64,000 nt of DNA from Myrica gale (lineage: Eukaryota; Streptophyta; Magnoliopsida; Fagales; Myricaceae): NCBI GenBank assembly GCA_963930655.1, contig OZ005604.1:13402001-13466000 (forward strand), written 5' to 3'. Positions 32,450 through 43,628 of this stretch are shown piece by piece. Every line of letters begins with the position of its first letter. Position 1 is the stretch's first letter. The translations under genes and the position numbers were made by a program. Below the pieces are notes generated by a model. It searched no databases, was not told where the DNA came from, and saw nothing but the letters and a program-made list of their open reading frames with translations.

Positions 32450-34700
32450 TGTAAGTGTTTTAATTAGTTATTGTAAAAAAGATTAAGAGCTTAGTGATTT
32501 TAGTAATTGAGCTTAATTGAATTGAACTAATATTTTGTACTTAGAAACATTTAAATTGCAGTGGTTCTAACAAAAATACATGTGACCCTCACTACTAGAA
32601 CCATTATTACAGTTTTTGCCCTTAAGTTTATGAGCACCTATGTTTAATTGTTGCAGGGTATTTTTGGAAGACAAAAGAGCAACTAAATGGCTGAGCTAGA
32701 GAGGAATATGCGACCCAAAGAGGAGAGGATGAGATCGGCGCATAGGAGAGACACACACAAAGGAGGATGGGGTTAGAGAAAAATAGTTGGGACGTTAGGA
32801 GCAAGGAGGATCAAACCTTCTCACTCTTCATCTTTATCTTTCTTCTTCTTATTCTTCTTCCCGTTTCTTCTTTTCTTTGATGAATATTTCTGGATTTGAT
32901 TTGTTCTGAAAAGTTTTGATTTCAAAGATGATTGGCTAGATTTACGCTTGAGATTCAAGGAGTAACTCATGACTGTTTTGGGTTAGATTTTTTCTTTTCC
33001 ATGGAGCTTTACTGATTAACTTGTTGGATTGTATTTCATTTTACTTTTAGAACGGATTGAAGTTCTATGTTCTTGATTTTGATCAGTTGCAGACATAAAG
33101 GCATAATTGATGCTTGAACTAGTAACAAGACTTTGATGTTTTTCTTTCATTGTTAAATTTGTTATACAATCTATTGAGTATTGTGGATTATACTAAAAAT
33201 TGTGGGCTGATCATTGTATTATTCGATCATAATATCTTGGAATTAGAAAATTGTTGAGAGAAGAGAAAATTAGAGGTAAATACATTATCAAACCAAAACT
33301 GGGAGAAACTTACATCTCAAGTGTTTGATTTATTGTCTCTTAGAATATTATTTTATTTTCTGCCAAAAGTCTACAAGATCTTTTTTATTTTCATGGTATA
33401 ACTTCTTTTGTTACATATAATATCTAATGCTTGCATTAATTCCATTGTCCCTGTGAATTCAATCTTGAGATTTACCCTTGTATTACTTTAACAGCTTCTG
33501 AGCTTGGAAGTCAAAACTATTACCTTATCAAGTTTTTGGCGTCGTTGGCAGGGATAATTGGTGTTTTATAAAGCATTTTTTTGTTGAAGAAGTCGACGTG
33601 TTAATTCTGTGAACCTTTTCACAAATTTGGTGACATCTAATCCATTTCTTTTTCTTTTCATTTCCTTTTTAGTTGTTGTTCTTTTCAGTCAATATATACA
33701 CACATATACTTTTTGTTGTTGTTTATGTCTGGCTGGTTTTGAAACAATTCTAGTCACTTGGTTCGAAATCAAATACATCGCTGACTTTGATTTTGACATT
33801 TGCAATTTAGCATCGATATCACTTGATTCAACATTTGAACATTCATTTGAAACTTGAAAATCATGGCTGGAAAGGAAAACACGTATGTGGGAAATCCGAA
33901 CAGAACACTTAGAGAATATTTGCACCCTGTTAGGATCACCACTCCATCATGCATCATTACCCTTTGAATGCCCATAATTCTGAAAATCCCTATTTGCACC
34001 TCAAGGAATTTAAGGAAGTATGTTCTACATTTTTTGATCAAAATTGTATTGAGGTTGAAGTTATTTCTTTTTTCTATTAAGAATAAAGCAAAAACATGGT
34101 TAAATGCATTGAGGCCAAGATCCAATAAAACATGGCAAGAAATGCAAACTGAATTTTTGAAAAACAAATTTCTCAATGCATCGAACTAATGGTTTAAAGA
34201 GACAAATCATGAATTTTGCTCAAAAGGAAAGTGAGACCTTTTTTTCGATGTTGGAAAAGGTTCAAAGATCTTTTAAATGCTTGTCCACATCATGGTTATG
34301 AGGATTGACGCATTATTAGTTTTTTTTAAGATGCGACAATTTGTTGAAACCATGTGTAATGGAGAATTTTGAACTTGAGGAAGCATTTGCTTATTTTGAT
34401 TACTTGGCTGAGAATATTCAATCATTGGATTCTTCTTGTGTTTATGATTGAGCTGAAACATTGAGGGTCATAAGTGGGGGAGGTAAGTATTCTCTAAAAA
34501 AGGATGATGATTTGCATGTCAAATTTGCCTTATTGTCAAAGAAATTAGCGGCAATTGGTCTGAGCAACTCAGAATTTGATCTATAACACTAGTGATCTCA
34601 ACCATCATGATGCCAATTAGAGAGCTTTGTTAGAATCACTATCATAATTTTCACATTGCTTGCACTATTGCTTGTAGGCCGGTAAGTCTCTAAAGACAGA
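32450..34700 (+). mobile_element. Decayed Ty3/gypsy element (LTR, PBS and gag) inside F-box gene A
   Basis: Left part (32450-33530) is LTR-like without coding sequence. It ends in an Athila/Tat-type primer-binding site TGGCGTCGTTGGCAGGGA (33537-33554), a variant of the tRNA-Asp-type site. From ATG 33863 a broken gag frame follows: LREYLHPVRITTPSC, then in other frames KAKTWLNALRPRS and WQEMQTEF (34086-34160), then CNGEF and EEAFAYFDYLAENIQS (34355-34430). Pol is absent. The insertion separates the two halves of F-box gene A. Exact ends and target duplications could not be fixed. Confidence 0.75.
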
Positions 34701-34734
34701 AGAATTGTAGGAAGCCGATATACTTTGTTAGTTA

Positions 34735-35196
34735 GCTGACGACCGTCAATTGTTGTACGATATTGATGTGAAGACTAATGATTACAAGGTGGTTCAAATT
34801 CAACAGTTCCATGATCGGCAACTCCAAGTCGAAGTGTACAACCTCAGTACTGCTTCTTGAAGAGTGATCTAATCATCTCTTAGGCAATATCCCTACATGT
34901 TTTTCTTAGTACTTGAACGGGTTTCATTATTAGGGGGATATGGCGGTAAGGAGCTTTCTTTTGATATGAGCAATGAGGTGTTCAAGAAATATTGTCTCCC
35001 TTCCTTGAAAGAGCTATTTTTGAGAGTATTGATATCATAAATAATTCTGTAACTTTAATCTTAATAAATATTTCACGTGTTATTCAGGTGCAAAAAAAGT
35101 TATGTAATCTATGGGTCACAAATCAGTATGGTGTTGAGAGGACCTGGACCAAAATTTTTACAATCAGACAACCTGTTGATTCTATTGAGATTAAAT
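34735..35196 (+). pseudogene. F-box gene A, C-terminal F-box-associated domain
   Basis: Fragments of an F-box-associated interaction domain: DIDVKTNDYKVVQIQQF (near 34765), QVEVYNLSTAS then a stop where a W would be expected, LGGYGGKELSFDMSNEVF (near 34930-34985), and after a frameshift LWVTNQYGVERTWTKIF with the end SIEIK and a stop at 35194-35196. This domain normally recognises the substrate of the SCF complex. Its last codons and 3' flank match those at 35780-35825 of copy B. Confidence 0.72.
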
Positions 35197-35470
35197 AAAA
35201 ACATTCAGAAGTATACACGTAATTATATTTGGAAAAATCTTCACATCATACGTACATTACGTTATTATTCATCTCTTTTGCTTTTGTTCTAATCACAACG
35301 TTGTGTTTCCAACTAAGAAAAATACGAGTTTTGAAGCTAAGCAAGACGTTCAATGCGAGGGGTATGTAATTATATAGGTTTTAAGTTTTGGAAAGAAAAA
35401 AAGAGAGTATCACAACAATGAATTATGGAGAATCGGAGCAAGAAAAATAAACCTACCGGAGGCAAAGACA

Positions 35471-35825
35471 TTGAGTAGTGATATCCTGGAGGATGTGGTA
35501 AAGGAGATCCTATTGAGGCTCCCCGTCAAATCCTTGATGCGATTCAAGTTTGTCCGTAAATGCTTGTATGTTCTTACTAAAGATCCTAGCTTCATAACCA
35601 AGCACTACACTTGGGCCGCCTCTCACAATCCCCAGACTCTCTATCTTCTCCAATGAAACTAAAAATTTTGTCCGATGAAGTTGATTTTATCTGCAATTTT
35701 CAGAGAAAATAGACACGATTATGATCTTAGATACTTGTTACAGAGTCTTTTGTCTTGTTGGTGTTTCTTCTTGACCAAAACATTCACAACCAGACAGCCT
35801 GGTGATCACATTGAGATTAAATAAG
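35471..35825 (+). pseudogene. F-box gene B, N-terminus joined to last codons
   Basis: ATG at 35471: MSSDILEDVVKEILLRLPVK then LMRFKFVRKCLYVLTKDPSF, followed by HNPQTLYLL and a stop at 35654. The next recognisable coding sequence is the very C-terminus (TKTFTTRQPGDHIEIK and stop, near 35777-35825), so most of the associated domain has been deleted compared with copy A. Upstream 35200-35470 is a duplicate of 32020-32280. Confidence 0.78.
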
Positions 35826-36160
35826 AACATTCAGAAGTATAAGTAAATTATATTTGGACAAATCTTCACACCATACGTACACTATGTCATCATTCATCTT
35901 TTTTGCAGGACTTGAATCGCATCAAGGGCAGCCTCGATAGGATCTCCATTACCACATCCTCTGAGACATCTCTGCTGAACATCTTTGCCTCCTGTAGTTT
36001 TATTTTTCTTGGTCTCTCGTCCCTATAGTTCGTTATTATGTTACTCTTTTTTTAAAAAAAAAACTCAAAACATATATAATTACATACCCCTAGCATAGAA
36101 CATTTTGCTTCAGAACTCGTGTGTTCCTTAGATGGAAAAACAATGTTGAGATAAGAAAAA
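35826..36160 (-). pseudogene. F-box gene C, inverted fragment
   Basis: 35826-35908 is a third direct copy of the intergenic repeat (aacattcagaagtata...). From 35909 the sequence continues inverted: the minus strand from about 35990 encodes MFSRDVSEDVVMEILSRLP with LMRFKS, an F-box with a short internal deletion. Further right, 36060-36160 is the inverse of the upstream flank (tacatacccctagcatagaa; ttccttagatgg). An inversion or template switch inside a third unit explains this. Confidence 0.7.
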
Positions 36161-36640
36161 AATGCGTGAATTACAAGAACCCCGCTGGTGGCATAGGAAA
36201 ACAAAAGCTTGCTAGCAACCTTGACGAGGCAGCAGACAACCATGGCTCAAGGCATGGCATGACCAGTAGCATATTGGCATTGCCAACGCCAAAAGTCACT
36301 ATCAAGGGCAACCAACCTCAGGATGTCATTGGAGGGTAGCATGAGGAGATGGTTTTTGAAGAAATAAGCACATGGGTGGCACCAAGACATGGCCACCAGT
36401 CACGGCGGCACAAAGAGAAGCACATGGAGAGTTAATTCCCAGAGCCTCAGGAGGATCTAAGGAGCACATCGGTAGCGCCACCAGATAGCCACCATCCACA
36501 GCTACGCTAGGAGGAGTGCATTGAGAAGTAATTCTAGAGGAATCAGGAGGACTAGAGGGCCAAGATGGTGGAGCGGTGGCGGAGCACGAGGACATGAGGC
36601 AAGGAAGAGCCACATAAGGTAAGCTGCATGTGGGACCCTT
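36161..36640. other. No gene recognised
   Basis: Moderately GC-rich. Frames at 36121-36339 (+) and 36326-36613 (-) have no domain; the latter is rich in S, P and C. It may be leader sequence of a gypsy element, but nothing firm supports that. Confidence 0.4.
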
Positions 36641-37520
36641 AATGGCTGAATATCAACTACCTTAAGGAATTATATCTTTAATTAGAACTTTTATTTTGTG
36701 TGAGCTAGTTATGGAATCAATTATCTTCCATTGATTAGGGAATTGAATCTTTGATCAGCTAATTGAGTCATTTGTGACAATTACGGTTTCTTATCTCCAA
36801 GCAAACCCTAGTCGTCACTTATGTGTTCCAATTATGGTAACAATCTCAATTGATTTAGGATTAAAGCTTGATTGGTAACTAAGGTTTAAGTGAGGCAAAT
36901 AGGGTTCCACTCTACAAGGAAACATATGGTCATCATGTGGTACAAATTAAGGTATACAAAAAAATGTTTATTTGACCCTTCTTTGACAATATTCGGCCAT
37001 AAGGGTTGAATCCTTACAAGATCACCCCTTAGCCTCATTTTAGACTAGGTTCATTAGGCATGTGCGGCTAAGGCTTTTGCCCACAAGGAAAGCCCTTTGC
37101 CGAATAGCCCATGGAGGAGTATAAATACCCCTTTTGGCACTAGGTTTAGCATCCATTGAATATTTTTCTTGTATACTTTTTTGAGTGCTTATGGCATTGT
37201 GCCTTTATCTACCTTTTCGGTTTTTAGTTGATATTAGGTACAATCCGTGAATCCTATATATTCTCTCCGCTAGCTTGGTACAATTTGTGATTCCATGTCT
37301 AGATTATTTTGGTCCCTTAGTATGTTAGGTGCAATCCGTAAATCTTAGCATATCTCTCAACTTGGGCTGATCGGGTGCAATTCGTGAATCCCTTTGGTGC
37401 TTCCATTAGCTTGCGGGTGCAATTTGTGAATCTCGCTTCCAACCTAGGTACCATTTATCCTATTTTCATCCACTTCTCAATCCTCTGTATTCTCTTTATT
37501 TTATCTTTCTTTTTCTTTGA
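36641..37520 (+). repeat. Probable Ty3/gypsy LTR with a repeated ~17-bp motif
   Basis: A TATA box (gtataaatacccc, near 37120) lies about 110 bp before a series of imperfect repeats of ggtgcaatccgtgaatc (near 37226, 37279, 37329, 37376, 37418), spaced about 50 bp. It is followed within 300 bp by a gypsy pol fragment, so an LTR or leader is the simplest reading. Boundaries are not defined. Confidence 0.45.
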
Positions 37521-37773
37521 TACTCTTGCTTTTTGGCATTGAGTACCTCAATTGGTTCGGCCATAGGAGTATCACTTGGTCATTTGATCTAAACAAGAGT
37601 GCTTGTGAGGGGGGAAATACAAGAGTGGTAGGCATTGGTCAGGGGCCTAGACCCTTATCAATGAATCTACATACACTGTCTACATACATTGTCATTTACC
37701 GTGTCAAGAGAAGCATGAAGCGGTGCCACTGGAGATCCAAGGTCCAATTCTTTGTGACTAGCGCAACAAGATA

Positions 37774-38080
37774 ATGAGATTTAACTGGCATGGAAAGTCT
37801 CAGGTGCTCCACGGGCAAAGGGACCATTCTCCAGTAATATCTAACATGCAGGTTTTGGAAAAGGATGTCAACAGTGGGGGCAATTTATTTGCCTTGTTGG
37901 TCAATGAAATCAAACCAGTTGAGATAATCACGTCACGAGTTCCAACAGAAATTGGTCAAATAATAGAAGAATTTGCTGGGCTTTTTGTGGAGCCACGCTC
38001 TTTACCTCCTTCTCAGGTCTGTCTCAGCCATCAAGATACAATTGGCATGCTTCCCATGGCCGAACTCAGACGACTCTAAT
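37774..38080 (+). pseudogene. Ty3/gypsy pol fragment (protease-RT linker)
   Basis: 101 open codons with FNWHGKSQVLHGQRDHSPVI, LFALLVNEIKP and IIEEFAGLFVEPRSLPPSQ. The last block resembles the sequence just before gypsy reverse transcriptase (F-x-D-L-F-x-E-P-x-x-L-P-P). No RT follows, so only a fragment was kept. Confidence 0.65.
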
Positions 38081-38822
38081 CTATGCCAAAAGTCGTTGTC
38101 CCCCGTTCGTATACCACACCTGAAAGGAAAACACAAAACAGGCAACCAGCCAGACGAACCAGGGAGGGGGAGAAGAGAGGAGGAAGGGAGGAGCCCCAGC
38201 TCTCGCCCTCCTCCTGGAGGTTCTTTGTTTTGATGCTGCAGAGAGTTTAGAAAGAGAGAGGCGCGGATGAAATAACATGTCTATTTATTCAATTTCACGT
38301 ATATTTATTTGTAAGTATTTTGCTATGACATGTGATGTAATACTAAAATTAATTATTTGGGTTGGTTTTCCTAAAAATCATGTTGATAATTTACTCTATT
38401 ATTTTTATGAGGCACAAATGGTAGAATTTATCCTTTATCGATTTAGTGATCTTACGCAAATAAGTGGATGTTGTATAAGTTGTGCGGGCATTGAATTAAA
38501 TGAGATCAAGAAGCCTCAAAATGATTATTGATTGGTTGAAGAATCCACCAATCTTTGATCGGGATAACAGGTGATACTTTTCAAAGTATTTTTAATATAT
38601 ATAAGCTTAAAACTGAAAATTGAAATAAGTGGGAGAAAGGTAAGAAATCATACACATCTGGAAAGTGAAATTAAACATTAACAGTCCAACAAATGAAATT
38701 ACCGAGCTTGAAAACATGCTGAATTTTGCAACAAGCCAAGTCAACTCATCCAAAATTGACCTCCAGGCTCCATCATTGTCATTCTTCTTCTTCATTAGTT
38801 GGAGTTGAATTTTTATCTAACA
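38081..38822. other. No gene recognised
   Basis: Contains an 84-codon frame (38277-38531, +) with no domain I can name and no sign of introns or conservation, so I do not call it a gene. Confidence 0.45.
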
Positions 38823-39440
38823 CTAGAGAATGTAAATAAATAATGAAATTGACGTCAGAAATAAATTTAATATCAATAATAAACAATCAAGGTGCCAAAA
38901 TATACAAATGAACAAATGCAATAAAATCATATAGTTACCTAACTCAACTTCAAAGCTCTCAACATTATTTAATGTCTCATGAAGATTAATTTGAATTGGA
39001 TCAGACCTCAACCAAATTTGTGCGCAAACAAGAGCTTCAACTGTTCTCGGCGCCAACGAACTCCGAAATGGATCTAACATTCTACCCCATGTACTAAAGG
39101 TTGATTCAGAAGAAACTGTCGAAACTAGAATGACCAACACATCTCTGCAACTCTCACAAGAATGAGATGGTTGGATTCATTTATTTTCCAACAAGCCAAG
39201 ATGTCAAAATTTTAAGTTCCAATTTCACACTCATCTAACAAATACTTATCTACTTTTGACTTACTGTCAACAATACGTTCATCTGCATTTTGCTCACACT
39301 CCTCATAAAATTGTACATCAAGATTATCATAATCGAAGTCAGATGTTAAAGTTTCAATATTTACAAAAGAAGTTTGATTGTTTGAAGCAAACGTACTTGA
39401 AGTCCAATAAAGACCATTATATTCAACAATTTTGGCTGAA
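38823..39440 (-). pseudogene. hAT transposase C-terminal dimerisation region
   Basis: The minus strand reads VILVSTVSSESTFSTWGRML then DPFRSSLAPRTVEALVCAQIWL (39000-39140). This is the C-terminal dimerisation motif (hATC) of hAT transposases, where VSSESxFSxGGR is conserved; W replaces the first G. Upstream (39150-39440) the frame is broken but still shows a SKVDKYL segment and ILACWKINE-type sequence. The zinc finger and catalytic core are not seen. It may derive from an Ac/Tam3-like or RICESLEEPER-like element. Confidence 0.75.
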
Positions 39441-40361
39441 ATAGGGAAGGGAATGAATGTTGGCTAGCGAGTGGCGACTGCACACGAAAACAGCGTGGAG
39501 ACTCCAGGAGCCAGGAGGCTTATGGTTGCTGGAATGCAGATGGCGAAACGAAATGAGCGAATTGGGAAGGAGGCTACGACTTGGGAGGCTGGGAGCATTC
39601 GGGCGAAGGAGGCGTGCGGCTTAGGGTTTTGCCAAATAGTCCAAACAATAGAGTATTGCAGCACCTATGCGAGTTCATTTCGGCTCATGCAAAACCGACG
39701 GGTTGGGCCCCAGTATCTCGAGGCTCGACTGAATAGAGTTGGGCTCCAGTATTTTGCACCTCACCCACCTAGGCCCCCAAATGGGTCGACCGTATTTGGT
39801 CAGTTTCGGGTGGTTTTGGGCAGCCCATGTATACCCCAAGTGGCTGATGTTCACATGCATATTATTTCGGGATAAATGCCAAATCGGTCCCTGTAATATA
39901 CGAGAAAATCATTTTGGTCCCTGTGATAATAAAACCATAAATTTAGTCCCTATAATACGCCATTTATTTCTCCGTTCGTCCCTCTTCCTGAATCCGTTAC
40001 TTCACTTCACGGAATTCACTCCACATCAGCCCTATTGCCACGTCATCTATCTAGTCATCTCAATTGTTGATGCCCTCAGTCGAACTAAGTGAACCCTTAA
40101 CTCCAGTCATGTCCAAATATCTCAAGTTCGCTAGATCTGTAATCCTTCTTCTGGGTATCACGTATTTTGCCCTAACCCCACCATATTAGGTTCGAAATAC
40201 CCTCTGCATTCCCTCCCTCCCTCCTATATGTAGCCCATTTTCCTCTTCTTTTACTCTGCCATTAACTCATGCTGTGAGGATTTTGGAGTTTCCATTAACT
40301 CTTTGAACTTCTGCTGCTCGGAGTAAGGATTTTGGAGCTTCCCTGTTAATCTCCACACAAA

Positions 40362-40971
40362 ATGGACTCCTTTGGTTCGGTGTCGTTTGATTCGGGTGTG
40401 GAGGCCCACTTCTGCCACTGTGACATTCGAGCCTCTTTGAAGACTTCTTGGACGGAGAAGAATCCTGGAAGGCGCTTTTGGGGATGTCCAATATTTGGTA
40501 GAAAATCGGTAAGTTTGCAATTACGTTTTAGTATTATGTTTGCAGTTACGTTTTAGTTTAAAAATATTATTTTGGTCCAATAACTCTTGCCCAATATAGC
40601 TTAGTAGAGAGAAAATATGGTGAACAATGATGTATATAGAATTTCTTGTGATAGTAAAATTAAAACCCAAGATTATGACAACAAGAAGTAAAAGAAACTT
40701 CCTAAGCTTTTAATATTTTGTCTTTTTTCTTGCTAAGTTTGTCATTGTCATGGTTATTATACAGATGCCACCGTCATGTGGGTATTTTGCGCGGTATGAC
40801 CCCCCTCTCTGCAATCGCACTTTGGAGTTTTTTCCACCTTTAATGAGAAGAATCAAGATGCTAGAGGCTGAATTACGTCAGCAAAGAGAGAAGGAGAAAA
40901 GGCTGAAGATTGGTCTGATTGTTGTATGTTTGTTGGATCTGTTTGGAGTTCATGTGGCTCTGTGTTTTTAG
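40362..40971 (+). CDS. GRF-type zinc finger protein carried by the Mutator-like element
   Basis: Two exons: 40362-40508 and 40765-40971 (intron 40509-40764, GT-AG), giving 117 aa. Exon 1 has CHCDIRASLKTSWTEKNPGR followed by RFWGCP, and exon 2 starts with CGYFARYDPPLC: together the GRF zinc finger (C-x-C, then N-P-G-R-x-F-x-x-C, then C-x-x-F-x-W/Y-x-D). A coiled coil (LMRRIKMLEAELRQQREKEK) and a hydrophobic tail (GLIVVCLLDLFGVHVALC), possibly a membrane anchor, follow. GRF fingers are found in nucleic-acid enzymes; small plant proteins of this layout often lie in Mutator-like elements, but their role is unknown. The frame is intact. Confidence 0.75.
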
Positions 40972-41617
40972 GCCACAACTGTTTTCATTTTGTCTATGAA
41001 ATTGAGGTAACCATGTCTGAACGGGTAAAAAGTTTTTTGTGACACTTTAGACTAGGTATTTTGCTGGATGCAGTGTTGTCTATTGTGTTTTAATGTAATG
41101 GTGCAAGTTAGGTTTAATGTAATGGTGCAGGTTGGCTTAGTTTTCTATTGTGTTTTAATGTAATGGTGCAAGTTTGGTTTAATGTAATGGTGCATGTTGG
41201 ATTAGTTCTCTATTATGTTTTAATGTAATGGTGCAACTTAGTTTAGTTCTCATTTTTCTAAGACCGAGCAAATTGCCTGAAGCATCAACTTAGTATTGTG
41301 TTCTAAGACCGAGCAAAGTGCTGCATAGGTACAAGTCTCAATTGCTGCATACACAGACTAAAAACGATTCACAGATATGTTCAAAATACATCCCAAGGGA
41401 TTACAACCTAACAAGCTAATGGTCCCTACGTCCATTAGAATAGAAGTCAAGAAGCTTCAAAATACATGTCCAAAGTGCTTCAATGGTTCAACATAATACT
41501 TCAAACATTTCAAAACAGATTCAAAATATTTCATGCAGCTTCCAATATCATCAGAAGACATAATGACAAATAACAATATTGTACTACATCACGGATTGTG
41601 ATGAGGTCCTCTTGGTG

Positions 41618-42049
41618 TCATCTTCTTCCTTGTGTTGCTTGATGTGGGCTGAGAAGATAAAGCATGTGTTGTCTCCATGGGAGGCTGAGAATATGAAGCA
41701 TGTGTTGTCTCCATGGGAGGCTGAGAAGTCCAAACGTTGACACATCAACTGTGTGCTCAACGTAAACATCAATTACATCAGCACCCTCACTTCCAACCTT
41801 CCATATCAGATCAATAACATCACTGTCAGTCTTCAACGGCCAAAACAACTGGCTACCACTCTCAACATCCAGCCTATACCAAAGAGAAACATCGCTCATA
41901 TACCCAAGATCCTTCATGCATGAGTTGAAGTCAATAATCGTGATGTAGTCAAGGTCCATGCTTCCAACGTCCACCTTCTCCCCACCAAGATATTCTAGGG
42001 GTTCACCCCCAAATTTTCCACCGTGGTGGATGCAGACCTTGAGTATCAT
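41618..42049 (-). CDS. PB1-like domain protein carried by the Mutator-like element
   Basis: On the minus strand an open frame from the ATG at 42049 reads MILKVCIHHGGKFGGEPLEY, then GGEKVDVGSMDLDYITI, FNSCMKDLGYMSDVSLWY and VIDVYVEH. This matches the PB1-like N-terminal domain found in plant MuDR-type transposases and related proteins (hydrophobic-x-HHGG-x-F..., ending in YVEH). The frame then enters a duplicated SLPWRQHM segment and stops at 41618. The MULE zinc finger and catalytic core are absent, so it is either a truncated transposase or a captured PB1-like gene. A splice acceptor (TGCATGCAG) just before the ATG suggests an upstream exon. Confidence 0.6.
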   Translation of the reverse strand: MILKVCIHHGGKFGGEPLEYLGGEKVDVGSMDLDYITIIDFNSCMKDLGYMSDVSLWYRLDVESGSQLFWPLKTDSDVIDLIWKVGSEGADVIDVYVEHTVDVSTFGLLSLPWRQHMLHILSLPWRQHMLYLLSPHQATQGRR

Positions 42050-43628
42050 ACCTGCATGCAAGGGAAAATGATAAGAAAGAAGAGTACGTGGTAAATACCA
42101 AAACAATATTTATACTCGTGTGACTATATCAAACACATGGGGACTAAATAAACACACCTAGCAGACTATTTTATATACGAAAGTACAGGGACCACATCTC
42201 AAACAGAGCATCTAAAATAAAGTACAGGGACTAAAATAAAGTAAAAGGACCATATTAAATTCTTACCATTTTAAATTCAGTTAGTCATTGTCCTATCTGC
42301 ATCTGGGACCACTAACCCAACACGCACAACAAATTCAATAAATAAAGTATGCATCCCAAGAATCTAGAATTCTATGACCACTTCAACTATACTGCCATGT
42401 GCTCTTAATTTCTATAAGAACTTCAAATGCCGTATACAACAAACACAACAGACAAGCCACATAAGTCAAACAAAACCACAAAAGACAACCCCACATGCTG
42501 GCATACGTACAACCCTAAAAAATTTCCAACCAAAGATAGCCTAGTTCAAGTCCAAAAGACATTCTTACACTCACTGAAACTTTAACAAAAAGTAGGCAAG
42601 TGAACAAAAAAACTTCCAAGCCACAAGACATTCTTACGCACTGAAACGTTAACAAAAAGTAGCAAATAAACTTCCAAACCCACAAGACCGACGTAGACCA
42701 ACGTAGACTCACTAAAACTTTAGAAAAAAGTAAACAAATTTACAAATAGAGAGAGATGGTCAAATCTGTCCGTGACATTTCTAAGTGACGTACCTCCACG
42801 AAAGAAGAAACACAAAGCGGCAAAAACCCTACAACAAAACAGGTCGACAAGCCCAACTCAAAATAGTCCTAGATTTCAAATGGGAAGCTGATTCAGGTTC
42901 AACAGATGGGGCTACCGCGTGTGTAGATTACAGTTAGAGTTCAGTTTTGGGGTAGCCAAGAGAAACTCGAATTGGGGCATCTGGGATTTTTGGCGTTAAG
43001 TGTTGGGGAGCACGTGTTAGGATTGGGGTCAAGAAGGTCAGGCGGGAATTTTTAATCTGACGTGTCAATAACATCTAGGGCTGACTGGATAGATGACGTG
43101 GCAATAGAGCTGATGTGGAGTGAATTCCGTGAAGTGAAGTAACGGATTCGGGAAAAGGGATGAACGGAGAAACAAATGTCGTATTATAGGGACTAAATTT
43201 ATGGTTTTATTATCACAGGGACCAAAACGATTTTCTCGTATATTACATAGACCAATTTGACATTTATCCCTATTATTTCAGAAACTGAAAAAGAATAATA
43301 ATACAAAACAAAAACAACAAAATAAAAAGAACAAAATTCGTGTATTCGCGTCGGTGACTCAGTGAGTACGAGTGACAAAAGTAGAGTTTTGAGAATAATA
43401 AAATATATATATATGTACCCGGCATGTATCTCACACGCTTCCCAGTAAAAATATTGAAAAGCAAATAATTGCCCCCACATCGCGGTAGAGGAAGACCTGA
43501 AGAAGAATCGTTTTTCTTGGCAGGGAGAACTGGAGCATCGAAATTCGAGTTAGGCTCCCTCCACACCTCTGTTTTCCGTTTTCGGCGTCAAAACTGTTTT
43601 TGTCTCTCTCCAATCTTCCGAAGATTCA

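Larger units (their letters stand above)
39869..43270. mobile_element. Mutator-like element, 3402 bp, long TIRs, perfect 9-bp duplication
   Basis: Terminal inverted repeats of about 190 bp (39869-40060 and 43080-43270), more than 90% identical by eye: left GGGATAAATGCCAAATCGGT, right reverse complement GGGATAAATGTCAAATTGGT. The flanks TATTATTTC at 39860-39868 and 43271-43279 are an exact 9-bp duplication. Inside are a GRF zinc-finger gene (+) and a PB1-like gene (-) facing each other, plus tandem repeats near 41090-41230 and 42545-42700. No full MuDR transposase is present, so it cannot move by itself. Its terminal sequence style (GGG..AAAT..CCAAA..GGTCC) resembles the MITE at 30649. Confidence 0.9.

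Noticed and set aside
36326..36613. 95-codon minus-strand frame
   Set aside because: S/P/C-rich with no domain; probably chance in a GC-richer patch.
38277..38531. 84-codon plus-strand frame
   Set aside because: Plausible composition but no domain, no neighbouring exons, and surrounded by transposon debris.
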